Positions 44,189 to 55,763 of a stretch of 64,000 nt of DNA are shown here, in pieces. The stretch is from Prorocentrum cordatum. Lineage: Eukaryota; Sar; Dinophyceae; Prorocentrales; Prorocentraceae. The position numbers and the translations under genes are program-made. The stretch lies in NCBI GenBank assembly GCA_963575745.1, contig CAUYUJ010019915.1:587932-651931 (forward strand). The letters are read 5' to 3'. Below the pieces are notes generated by a model that ran no database searches, was not told where the DNA came from, and saw only the letters and a program-made list of their open reading frames with translations. Position 1 is the stretch's first letter. Each line of letters opens with the position of its first letter.

Positions 44189-44639
44189 CATATGGATGCA
44201 ACTGCTTGTGTTTGATAACTTGAAACACAAAATCGCAACACGGATGCTCAAAACAAGCTTACGCGCGCGCTCTTGCGAAGCTTTCTGGAACCAGAAAGTA
44301 TTCAGCATTTTCAAAAGCCCCCCAAAAAAAACGAGCTTCGCGCGCGGCGCGCATGTCGAAATCGTTCGAACGCCCCTGCGCGCGCAACGTCGCAGGATTT
44401 CGCAACGACGTCAAAATCCAATGCCCAAACAACATGTAGGTACGAGGAAGAAAAGAAGAAGAAGAAGAGGAAATTGTTTTGTTTGTATCTACAGATTGCA
44501 TTTTACGCTTAACAATAAATAATAGTAAGAATAAGAAAAATTATGCTAATAACATAAAAATCGCAATGTTGCGAGTTTTTTCAAAACAAAATCTGGTTTT
44601 TCAATATGTTGATGGGATTATGCCAAAAGGGCCTCTGGC

Positions 44640-45239
44640 GCCGCACGCTGGAATCATTCGCACGCCCTTGCGCTCGCGCTGGGTGGAGGGGCGCGATCCG
44701 CCTCGAGAAAAAACACGCGGGCCACTCTCGCGCGCCGGCCGCGCGCGCATGTCGAACTCTTTCCGGAACCTTCATCACCGACGCGAGGACGCCGTCATCG
44801 TCGTCGGCGCGCTCAGCATCGGCGCCCGCGCTGTCCGCGCCGTCGTCGTTGCCAACATAGTCACCAACGTCGCTATCGTCATCATCGCGTCTGCCGTTGT
44901 CGACGACGCCATGATACCGCGCCCGCCCAACTCGCCGACTCGCACTCAAGTGCCCGCTGGGATTTGCCTAGCGGTCAGCGCCACCGCGCGGCCGCGTCGG
45001 TCGCGCCAAACTAGCCGGCCTCTGCGCGCGCGCGCTTTGGCTGGCGCGGCCCGGTCGCAGAGATGCACCAGCCAAGGCCAAGCACTCATCGCAATCGCCA
45101 TCGCATAGGTTTTGGAAACCAATTTGCGGGCGGGCGGGTGGGATGTTCGCAAGAGCATGGAATGCGTCAATTTGTCCGTAGAAATCAATTGCACAACATC
45201 GTTGTCACCACAACTTCTCCTTTCGGGGGGGGGGGGGGG

Positions 45240-45301
<62 letters not shown>
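44640..45301 (+). repeat. Dispersed ~530 bp repeat R1 with G- and A-runs at its end
   Basis: Shared with 47815-48330: CGAACGCCC-like start, GCGGGCCACTCTCGCGCG, CGCGCGCATGTCGAA, AACCTTCATCA, GGTCAGCGCCA, GCAGAGATGC, and AACCAA-x-TTGCGGGCGGG. This copy continues to a run of about 12 G and then about 60 A (45240-45300). Shorter related pieces lie near 44336-44440 and 45690-45860. The 45302-45690 interval shows no gene. Confidence 0.6.
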
Positions 45302-45302
<1 letters not shown>

Positions 45303-45950
45303 GATGCCCAACCCCCGGAGTTGTCGACACCCCGTGGGGCACTGCAAATTACACGTGGGCCTGCCTCATCGCCCAATTCGCATATAAACGCATACCCACC
45401 CCTGGGGATAACCTCATCGCCCCCAATATCACCCTTGACAAATGCGCGCACTCTCGCTTAGCAAACAACAATGTGCAAGACCCCCTTGTCAACGAAACAA
45501 AAAACACGGTCGCGTCGTCGCGCGCCCATGACGGAATCTAGGTAAAACCCGAGTTTCCGAGGATCTCAAGATCGTGGTCCTCGAACACATATGGAAAATG
45601 AATGCTTGTGTTTGACATTCGGAAATGAGAAGCTGCACGTTGTTGCCAACTCATGTGGAAAAACCACACGTGACCCGACAGTTTCCTCGCATAAGACCAC
45701 GCGGGCCCCTCGCGCGCGCATGTCGAACTCATTCGAATGCCCTTTGCGCCCTTGCGGGGGGGGGGGGGGGGCACACCCCCTGCCAAAGAATTGCACGCGG
45801 GCCATTCGAGCGCGTCGACCGCTCGAGGCGCCCCCACAATCTGGGCGCGAAATGGCCCGCGTCACACCCCCTCTGGCACCACCACCACCCCCTGGGCGCG
45901 CTGAAACCAGCGCCTCGCTCGAGAGACATCCTCAGAGTCTGCTCCGCCAT

Positions 45951-45957
45951 CATGATG

Positions 45958-46015
<58 letters not shown>

Positions 46016-46043
46016 GCATCATCAGCATCATCAGCATCATCAG

Positions 46044-46105
<62 letters not shown>

Positions 46106-46307
46106 ACATCACCATCATCATCATCATCACCATCATCACAATCGTCATCGTCATCATCACAATCATCATCATCATCATTCGCAGTAGCATCATCATCATC
46201 ATCATCAGCATCATCAGCATCATCATCATCCTCAGCATCATCCTCATCATCATCATCATCATCACAATCATCATCATGAGCATCACCATCGTCATCATGA
46301 TCATCAG

Positions 46308-46342
<35 letters not shown>

Positions 46343-46665
46343 ACACCATCATCATCAGGCACATCATCATCAGTGTCGTCAGCATCGTCACCATCATCAC
46401 CATCATCAGCACCATCAGCATCGTCAGAATCGCCATCGTCATCGTCATCGCCATCGTCACCAGCACCATCAGCATCATCATCATCATCATCATCATCATC
46501 AGCATCAGCAGCAGCATTATCATCATCATCATCATCAGCATCATCATCATCGACAACCCGATCATCCTGATCATCACCATCATCACCACCATCCTCCTCA
46601 CCATCATCAGCATCAGCATCAGGCATCAGCATCAGCACCAGCATCAGCATCAGCACCAGCACCAG

Positions 46666-46714
<49 letters not shown>

Positions 46715-46735
46715 GCCATCATCGCCATCATCGCC
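45951..46735. repeat. (CAT)n microsatellite, about 0.8 kb
   Basis: Nearly pure CAT/CAG/CGT triplets. The long His-, Ile-, Met- and Asp-rich frames on both strands are artefacts of the repeat. Confidence 0.95.
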
Positions 46736-47098
46736 ACTACTATCCTAGTCATCATCGTCGAACGTGCGACTCTGAGCGAGGGGAGGAGAAGGAGAAGAAG
46801 TGAGTGGGCGGGTCCTCGGCGCGGTCAGAATAATAACAAGAACCCCATTCTGTGGATATGGGGGCCAACAAGAAGCCCATCCTTAGAATCCGCCGCCCCC
46901 TTGTGGGGCCACCAGGCTGTAGGGCGAAGGTTCGCAGTTTCCTGTGCCAATTGCAGCTTCCAGTTTCCACTGTTACAGTTATGCTTCTTGCTGCTTACTG
47001 TTCCTTGTTGATGGACCGCGCGAGGGGGGGGGAGGCCCAAACGGGCAGGTTTAGCACGCCCTGAGCGTGTGCTCTGAACTGCTGGGGTGGGTAAAACT

Positions 47099-47420
47099 TA
47101 ACACCCCTCGCGCAAATCGGCGGGGTCAGGGTCCAAAAACACAGAGGATTTGCCACATTTCTAAAAATCCGGTGGCACCCATCACGCAGATCGGCGGGGT
47201 CAGGGTCCAAAAACACATGGGATTTGCAATATTTCTGAAATTCGCTGACACCCCTCACGCAGATCGGCGGGGTCAGGGTCCAAAAACACAAGGGATTTGC
47301 CACGGGTCTGAAACTCGGTGGCACCCCTCACGCACATCGGCGAGGTCAGGGTCCAAAAACTCATGGGATTTGCCACATTTCTGAAATTCGATGGCACCCC
47401 TCGCGCAGATCGGCGAGCAG
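47099..47420. repeat. Tandem 73-74 bp repeat, four units plus a partial fifth
   Basis: The CGCA before ATCGGCGGGGTCAGGG falls at 47111, 47185, 47258, 47331 and 47404, giving periods of 74, 73, 73 and 73. Each full unit also has TCCAAAAACACA and GGGATTTGCCACAT. The fifth breaks off after ATCGGCGAG. Units differ by scattered substitutions only. Confidence 0.92.
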
Positions 47421-47814
47421 GACACAAGAGACTTCCAAAATTTTCAAATTCGGGGAGAAGATTTGGGCACAGCATACGGGAACAAAAGGAAAATACACCA
47501 GCGAGTACAACGATAGACTCGCAATCTCTATGCGTCTTGCCAAGTACCCATCGTCTTCGCATGAAGTTCCGACGCTGCTTCACGGTGAAGCCAAAGCCTT
47601 ATGACTTCGACCTTCCATGGCCCATTCTCCGAGAGAGGGGGCCGGCGGCAAGGGGCGAAGCCCATACGGATATGGGGAACAAAAACCCCATCTTAGCATG
47701 AGGGGAAACATCAACTTCGCCAGGTCCGTTAAAGAAAATCTGCGCGCGCTCTTGCAGATTTGTTGCTCGAAACAACGCTTCCAAACACAATGGTGTTTCA
47801 ACCATTTCGTCAAA

Positions 47815-48330
47815 TACGACCACGCTGGCCTCTCGCGCGCGCGCGTCGAACTATTCGAACGCCCTTGCGCACTGCTGAGAGCACACGGTCCCTGTCAAAG
47901 AATCAATGTCATGCGGGCCACTCGCGCGCGTCGGCTGCGCGCGCATGTCGAAATCCGTCCAAAACCTTCATCAGCGCCATCACCAGCGTCGGTATCATCG
48001 TTACTGTCATTATCGTTTCCACCATTCCAAACGTCACCATGATGCCACGCCCGCCCGAGTCAACGACCCGCAGTCAAATGCTCGCGCGCCAGCACGCCCT
48101 GTGAGACGCGCTGGAAAATCCTGATCGGTCAGCGCCATCGCGGCCGAGTCGATTGTGCCGAACTTGCTGGCCGCTCTGCGCGCGAGTTTGCGCGGGCCAG
48201 CGCAGCCGCAGAGATGCGCCAGCTAGCATCAAACAGTAATCAGAGCGCCGCCGCGTAGTTTTGCAAACCAACTTGCGGGTGGGTGGTTGGGATGACTGCG
48301 CGGGCAGCGAAAATGACAACTTAATTGCAA
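47815..48330 (+). repeat. Dispersed ~530 bp repeat R2
   Basis: Related to R1 at 44.64 kb in the same orientation, sharing its landmarks but lacking the terminal G and A runs. Frames are Arg/Ser-rich and broken in both copies, so coding is unlikely. The intervals 46740-47098 and 47421-47814 hold nothing that I can call. Confidence 0.6.
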
Positions 48331-48424
48331 CACGGAGATTGCACCTCAAAGACTGCACCACATGGTACTCTAGGACACACAGCTTGGGGTCCACGATGGC
48401 GAACGCTCACATCGATTGAGACAT

Positions 48425-48950
48425 GAGTGTGAGTATGTATGTGAATACACGCATACATACATACATACATGCATGCATGCATGCATGCATGCATGCATAC
48501 ATACATACATACATACAGTATACACATACATACACACACATACACACATGCATACATATGTACAAACAAACAAACATACAAACATACAAACATACAAACA
48601 TACAAACATACAATCATATATACATACACGCATATATACATATGTATATATATATATATGTATATGCATACATACATACCTATATACACACAGACATAGA
48701 TACATACATACTCACATACATGCATACATACATACACATACATACACATACATACACATACATGCACATACATACATACACATACATACACATGCATACA
48801 CATACATAAATGCAAACATACATACATACATACATACATACATACATACATACATACATAAATACATACATAAATGCATACATGCATGCATGCATGCATG
48901 CATGCATGCATGCATGCATGCATGCATGCATGCATGCATGCATACATACA

Positions 48951-48986
<36 letters not shown>

Positions 48987-49012
48987 CACACACATACATA
49001 CACACATGCATA
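48425..49012. repeat. (CATA/CATG/CACA)n microsatellite
   Basis: Tetranucleotide repeats dominated by CATA with CATG blocks (48466-48496, 48879-48942). The Tyr/His/Met/Cys-rich frames on both strands are artefacts of the repeat. Confidence 0.95.
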
Positions 49013-49491
49013 CGAGAGAGCGCGTTTTACTGGCGCTTGCCTTGGAAAAATTCGGCGCCGCGTTTCGAACCAGGGGGTGGGCCCCCCCCACCCAACACTC
49101 GGCGCCGTCGATCAGAACCAGGGGGACGCCCCTCCCCCCTAACGCCCCCCCCTCCCCAAACCCTCCCCCTCCCCTCCTCCCCCTCGCAAGAGGGGGGGGT
49201 CCAACCCCCCCCCCCTGGGCGCCAGCGCCTGCGCCGGCGCTGGCGGCCGCCAGCAGCGCCGACGGCGGGGACGCAGCGACGATGACCAGAGGGCCCAGAG
49301 GCCGCAGAGGAAACACACCAATCGCCATATCGAGCCCTCGCCCCCCAGAAGCCACCGAGAGGCCCTTAGGAAGGTCCACGAGCTTCACACATGCTCCTCA
49401 GACGCCCCCAAGACCCTTCTGACGAGACCTCAAGAGGCATCCATTAGAACTCTGACCCAAAGCCGAAACACAGTGGCGGGAAGAGCCGAAG

Positions 49492-50926
49492 GCCACACCA
49501 CCACCACCACCACAAACCACCACACCACCACCACCACCACCGCCACCACCACCACCACAACCACCAGAACCCACCACAACCACCACCACCACCATCACCA
49601 CAAACCACTACACCACCACCCCCACCACCACCAAAAACGCCACCACCACCAGCACCACCACAACCCACCACAACCCAAAGCATCCACCACCACCACATCA
49701 AACTACCACAGCATTACCACCACCATCACCACCACCGCCACCACCACAACCATCACCACAACCCACCACCACCACGAACCACCACACCACCGCCACCACA
49801 CCCACAAACACTACCACCACCACCACCACCACCCACCACCCACCACCCACCACCACCACCAGCAACGCTACCAGCAGCCCACCACCACCACCACTACCAC
49901 CACCACCACGAACCACCACGCCACCGTCACCACCGCCATCGCCACCACCACCACCACCGCCACCTCAACCCACCACCACCACCAGCAAACCACCACACAA
50001 CCACCACCACCACAGCCACTGCCACCACCACAACAACTCACCACAGCCGCCACCACCACCACTACAACCCACCACCACTACCACCACCACAACCACCACC
50101 ACTATCTACCACACCACCACCACCACCACCACCACCACCACCACCACCACCACCGCCAAAACCACCACCACTACCAGCAGCACAACCCACCACAACCACC
50201 ACCACAAACTACCACGCCACCATCACCACCACCGCCACCACCACAACCACCAGCACTACCTCCACAAACCACCGCCACCACCACCACCACAAACCACCAC
50301 ACCACAACCACCACCACCACCACAACCCACCACAACCCACCACAACCACCACCACAAACCACCACCACCACCACCACCAAACCACTACCACCACCACCAC
50401 CACCACCACCACCAACCACCACAACCACCACCACCGCAACAAACCACCAGACCACCACCACCACCACAACCACCACCACCGCCACCACCACCACCACAGC
50501 CCACCACCACCACCACCACCACCGCAAACCACCACACCACCACCACCACAACCCACCACCATAAACAGCAGCACCACAACAAACCACCACCACCACCACC
50601 ACCACAACCACCACCACCGCCATCACCACCACCACAACCCACCACCACCACAACCACTACCACCACTACAACCACCACGACAAACCACCACGCCGCCACC
50701 GCCACAACCACCACCACATTAACCCAACACCACCACCACAACTACCACCACCACCACCACAAACCACCGAACCAGCACCACCACCACCACACCACAACCT
50801 GCCCTCACAACCACCACAACAACCACCACCACCGCCATCACCAACCACCACACCAGCACCACCACCACAACCACCACCACGACCACCACCACCACCGCCA
50901 CAACCACCACCACCACCACCTCAGAG
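49492..50926. repeat. (ACC)n microsatellite, about 1.4 kb
   Basis: Continuous ACC/CCACAA/CCACCG triplets, strand-asymmetric (C/A on plus). The Thr-, Pro- and His-rich frame and the Val/Gly/Trp minus frames are artefacts. Confidence 0.97.
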
Positions 50927-50939
50927 ACGCCCCAAGAGA

Positions 50940-51120
50940 CGCCCAATGATGAGGATGATGGTGACGGTGCAATGATGACGCTCGCGGTGCTGGTTTTGAT
51001 GGTGTTCAGAGAGACGACAACGATGATGACGAGGACGATAAGAATGTTGATCACGACTGCGCGGATGATCACGACGACAATGGTGATTGTGAATCCGATG
51101 ATGTGATGACAATGGACATG
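50940..51120. repeat. GAT-rich degenerate microsatellite
   Basis: GATGATGGTGACGG-type units directly after the ACC tract. From 51121 to 52480 I see short frames but no supported gene. Confidence 0.7.
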
Positions 51121-52484
51121 ATGCTGCTGGCGATAATGCAAAGGATGGTTGCCCTGTCCTTACTCCAGCGTCGGCCGAATGAGTAGGGGAGCGTAAAGAC
51201 GACATCTTCAGTGTCGGCCTGCGGTGGCAGAGCAGCCACGGGAGGAGAATGCGAGTAGGCAGCGTGCTTGCCAAACATCTGTGGGCAGCGCACTTGCAGA
51301 GAACCAAAATGAGATAGCACCAGCGATAGTGGACCACCCTCCGTGGACGATGCACCACCCTCCAGGCGGTGCACCGCTCACGCTGAAGTTGCGCCTTGCG
51401 CCGCCTACGAATATGGTGAAGAAGGCATAGTTGCCAGCTTCGAAAAGCAAAAGTCGGCGACTGCTCGTGAAAAGGGTATACTTGCTAGTTTCGGAAAGGA
51501 AAAAAACGTGAAAAATTACAGTTGCCAGCTACGGAGACCACAACTCTTGAGACGATTGCTCATGAATCACCATTGCGGGGACGTCCTTTGTCTTGGTGCC
51601 CCTGGACGAGGAAGCGCTAATAGCTCACCCACACTGGAGCTCGCCATGCACGACCCGACCTATGTTCAGCGTGCGCAGAATCTTAGCACACCTGTTTCTT
51701 CATCCGAAGCAACATCCAACCGCTTCAGCGTCTGCCGGGCCAGGCCGTCGGACCCCGACGTCATGATTTTTTCATAACGTCGAACCCCCGAGGCCTGAAC
51801 GCATTCCTCAGGACTGGCGAATCACCCTGAGCCGTTTTTGACGCTCCCGGGCAAGGTTGTGAAAAACTGTCTGTCGTGTTTTTGTTCACGCCGCGGGGGG
51901 CGGTCGGAGATGCCAGCTCACGCGCACGCCAGACTCAAGGATGCCACCAGAGCTCGCAACGGCACTGGACAGGTCGGGCCTGCAAAGCCTGGTGCTCGCA
52001 CGCGCCGAGGTAGCACCGTCGAGCCGCGGCGACTCCTGAGCAACACAAGAGGGGAGGGAAAGAAGAAGAGGACAGACGATCCGCAGAAGTGTAGGCAGGG
52101 GAAGTGCAGGGAGGCATAGCAAGAAGGACGGCGAGAGAGGCACTTTTTGAGGCCAAGTGCCCTTGCACAGTGGCCCCACGGCGCACATCTGCGAGGGGCA
52201 ACGACAGTTTGGGACTGGCATAGGGGGGGATACATCGACCTGGAATCGGCGAGATACCGCGCCGATAGATCGGCGACAGGCCTCCGATCGTGAATCCGCA
52301 CCTTCCTGGGCAGGTTGGGGCCATCGGGACCCGCTCGGCGATCAATGGGCGATTGGGGGTCGATGTATCCCCCCCCTTCATGCCTATCCCCCCCCTATCG
52401 TTGCCCCTGATGACCTTGCGCACTCCGAGCAGTCACTCCGTCGACCCTGGACGCTGCGAGGTCGCGCTCCCTAACGGTGGCGGC

Positions 52485-53165
52485 TAGGCAAGCGCGTTCC
52501 ACTACTCGCAAAGTCACTACCCGCAAATGGCCTGGATGTTTGATTTATCCTTGGGTTATCGTCAGAACAATAACTCCTGCACGTAGCCGACGCGCGACGG
52601 AAGGGCCCGAAGGGGCCGAAAGAAAGCGAGGGACGGCCCCAGGAAACCACAGACAACCGAGCGGAGGGACACGACCGAAAGGAAGTGGCCACGAAACAAC
52701 GAGGGCCCGAAAGCAGCAGAGTTGCTGGGGGATTCGGGATATACTACATCGAGGCGAGCGTGGGCTTTTTCGGACGTCTGCGAGTGGGCACTTTGCGAGC
52801 AGTGGAACGCGCTCGGTGAGCGGCAGGCAGCCCGTGCCAAGGCCCCTCCGCGGAGCAGCGGGCGCCCAGGGCGTGCCGGTCGGCCGCGGGCGCGCCGGCG
52901 ACAAGCACACGCTGTCGTGGTCCTCCTCCTGCTTCTGCTGTCGCTGCCGATCCTTCGATCCCGTGTCGTCAGACGAGCGCGCTCCACTACTCGCAGAGTG
53001 ACTGCTCGCAAATGGCCTGGATCCGCCGCGGGGGATCTGCGGCAAATCACATCGAAGCAGATACGTGTTCTTTCTCGGACGTTTGCGAGTAGGCACTGTG
53101 CGAGCGGGCGGAACGCGCTCGGTAGCTTCTGCTGTCGCTGCTGATCCTTCGATCCCGTGTCATCG
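52485..53165. repeat. Alternating inverted repeats, about 40 bp arms
   Basis: A block containing CCACTACTCGCA and CGCAAATGGCCTGGAT occurs at about 52492-52537 and 52978-53023. Diverged inverted copies (TGCGAGTGGGCACTTTGCGA, GTGGAACGCGCTC) lie at about 52778-52815 and 53082-53121. A second block, TTCTGCTGTCGCTGC then TCCTTCGATCCCGTGTC, recurs at about 52934 and 53128. The organisation is B, B-inverse, B, B-inverse. Confidence 0.6.
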
Positions 53166-53718
53166 GTCTCCCCCCCTCCCGAAGGACGTGCGGTGCCAGG
53201 CCCAGTGCCACGCAGGGGCCAGCTTCCCGTCGCGCACACCTGGGTAACATGGGGCGGGAGACGGCACCGCGTTCGGGCGCCCACGCTCTCGCGCGCCCAA
53301 CGCGGAGCGCGGAGGCGGCAGCGACAGCGCTGCTCTGCCCCCAGCGGCTACTGTAGGTGATCTAGCCCCCCTTGCCCGGCTCGGCCGCAGGCGCCATCTC
53401 GCGGGCCCCGGCCGGCGGCGGGACAGGTGGGGGGGGCGGCGGGCTCGGCCGCGGACAGGAGAGCTCGGGAGAGGGACTCGCTCTCCCTGGAAGGCGGAGG
53501 GGGCGGATTGGGAGGAGGATGGAGGGCGGGCGGGGGGCGCTCGCGCTCTTGGTGCGCAACTACAAATGACTCAAATGATCTGATGCTGACAGTGCGGGAC
53601 GGGAGCGGCACGGAGCGAGGGAGGGACTCTCGTCGGATCCGAATCTGGGCTGGCGGCAGGGAAGTCTTGCACGCGGCGCGTCGGCCCGACGGGCTCGAGC
53701 CGCCTCTGCAACCAAGCC

Positions 53719-54201
53719 TCACTCGCCAAGGCTGTTGATGCTGCCTGTCCCGCTGCTCGAGCTGCTGTCCTCGGAACCATAGAGGCAAGCTCGCCGACGT
53801 CGCGAGAGGATCCTCGACATCGCCATCTCCGGCAGGGCGTGCAGCGGAAGGCCCGGCCCTTGGTTGGCGGTGACGCTGCGCTGGATGCGGCGCCGCTGGG
53901 CGAGCTTCGCGAACGAGCTCTCGTCGGGGAAGGTATCGGAATCGCTGTCGCCCGGCTTGGTAGACAGGCTGCTGGGCAAGCACTCGGCCTCCAGCTCCGG
54001 CAGCCCTGCGAGATGTGGTGAGGCTGCCGCGCTCGTCGGCCGGGCCCCCTGCGCGGGCGCCTGGGCGGCCGGCCGCGCGGTGCCGCCCGCTCCTGCCACC
54101 TCCGCGTGCTGGAAGCTGCCCGGGCTACGAGCCCTGCCCTCGGCGTCGAAGCAGAGGAGCTCCACCGTGGCGCTGAACGAAACACGCCGGGGGCCCGCCA
54201 T
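53719..54201 (-). CDS. Small disordered protein with PP1-docking-like RVSF motif
   Basis: On the minus strand the product is 160 residues, starting at the ATG read from 54201-54199. The frame is open upstream, but that part is less protein-like. The N terminus is AGPRRVSFSATVELLCF: RVSF matches the consensus by which many proteins dock protein phosphatase 1, and it is followed by a hydrophobic strand. The rest is disordered, with an acidic DSDSDTFPDESSFAKLAQRR segment, a basic patch (LSRRRR) and a Ser/Gly-rich end (SSSSSGTGSINSLGE-stop). Serines within basic contexts suggest phosphorylation. It could be a phosphatase-targeting subunit or an exon of a longer gene; short RVxF matches arise by chance. 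Confidence 0.42.
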   Translation of the reverse strand: MAGPRRVSFSATVELLCFDAEGRARSPGSFQHAEVAGAGGTARPAAQAPAQGARPTSAAASPHLAGLPELEAECLPSSLSTKPGDSDSDTFPDESSFAKLAQRRRIQRSVTANQGPGLPLHALPEMAMSRILSRRRRACLYGSEDSSSSSGTGSINSLGE

Positions 54202-55034
54202 CTGCGCGGCTCTCGGCGCCCGGCGCGGCCCGTCGCTCGGCTTGTCGCGCGCGGAGGCGCGCGCGGCGCTCCTGGGCCAAGCCTCGAGCCAAAACGGCTG
54301 CGGACGGTAACGCAGAGGATGGTGTTCAAGAGGGCGATGGGGGGCTGAACGCTGAACGGCACCTCTAGATATTGATAGGACTGCGTCGACGAGCAAGCGG
54401 TGGACGCATCGTGGACATACACGCGCTGGGTATCTCTAGGATCACAGATGGTGCTGGAAGGAGTTCGACGTTGGCGCGCAATGCATTATTTGGCAGAGCT
54501 GTCGGTCGCACGATGGCTGTTGGATGTTTCGACGTGCACGCGTATGCTGTCTACTACTAGTTGTAGCGGTTGCGCTCGAAGTAGTTCGCGTAGCTGGTAA
54601 TGAAGTAGGTTGTGAAACAGTAAAAACACATTCTTGGTGACTTCGGCATTCGCGCGCGGCGGCGCGAGCATGTGGAATCAGCATTGTACTAGTCGGCATG
54701 CATCCGGCAGAACGCATTTCTCAGACCATCGCGCGCGCACTACATAGTATCACTTGACAAGGGTCAAGGAGGATGCGATAGCGCATTGGATCACGCAAAA
54801 GTAGCACGAAAAACAATATCCGGAGGCAGGCGGACAACTCCACTCTCGGAAAGAGACAAGGCACGAATGCCTGAAGAGCCGCCAGCTACAAGGCTGGAAC
54901 AAACATCACACTCAGCCACCCGCAACTTCTTGGCAAAACGTAACTGGCGCAATGACACGAGGACCCTTCTTCATGCTGTGCACAACTCGGGCGGACAGGA
55001 GACGATGGCGACGACTTAGGCGACGGCGAGAATG

Positions 55035-55120
55035 ACAAAGATGAAGATGATGCTGATGCTGGTTATGCTGATGTTGATGATGCCGACGGTGAGAATGATG
55101 ACGATGCTGATGATGATCAA
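55035..55120. repeat. GAT-rich microsatellite
   Basis: GATGATGCTGATG-type units on the 3' side of the LINE at 55764-57374. The region 55121-55760 holds short frames and no recognised gene. Confidence 0.7.
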
Positions 55121-55763
55121 TGCTCGCGTTGAAGGCAAGCGACGAGACGAGGGCAGGCGGACAAGAGGCGAGAAGAGGGCAAGACGCGAAGAGGGCGAGC
55201 GGACAAGAAGCGAGACGAGGGCAGAAACACCGTCCAACGGCGACAAGCTATGTCAGGAGGCGATCGGCTGGGCAGCGACAGTGAACCAATGCAGGCGAGA
55301 AATGCGAAAGCAGAGACACGAGACACTTGCGGCGGCGCAAAAGCTGACGAGCACGGGCATGCAACAGACGGAGGAAGAGAGCAGGACAGTATGAATCACA
55401 AGCACGCATTCTATGATACACAGAGTGGGCGAGCTCAATACCAACGACGATACTACTGAGCTCCTCTGAGGTCCCCCATTCAAAGAGATGCGGCATGAAA
55501 CGTTTCTTGGGATCACCGAAGAAATATGGGATGGGCATACAGGGTAAGAGATGTGAAACAGCATTTACAAAGTGAGAGCAAGAGAAGCAGGGAGGGATGG
55601 CATCACAAGAGCTGGCCTTGCATCCGGAACGACAATCATCACGTGGCTGGCAATATCGAGCGGATGTAGCCCATCCATTACAATCAGTCTTTAGACGCTG
55701 GCGAGGACAAAGCACGGCAACTTCGCGGATATCCTAGTCATGCGGACGAGCATTTGAGAAGCA

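Noticed and set aside
45625-46803. Open frames of 290-390 codons (Ile/His, Met, Asp-rich) on both strands
   Set aside because: They are translations of the CAT microsatellite in different phases; there is no codon-level structure.
47099-47420. CRISPR-like array
   Set aside because: The 73-74 bp units are contiguous, with no unique spacers.
48321-49388. A 355-codon minus frame rich in Cys, Tyr, Met and Val, and a plus His/Tyr frame
   Set aside because: Both follow the CATA/CATG repeat and have repeat-unit periodicity, not protein features.
49473-50564. A 363-codon Thr/His/Pro-rich frame and Val/Gly/Trp minus frames
   Set aside because: Artefacts of the ACC repeat.
51826-51856. GAGCCGTTTTTGACGCTCCC, vaguely leader-like
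   Set aside because: It needs large gaps to align; no better than chance.
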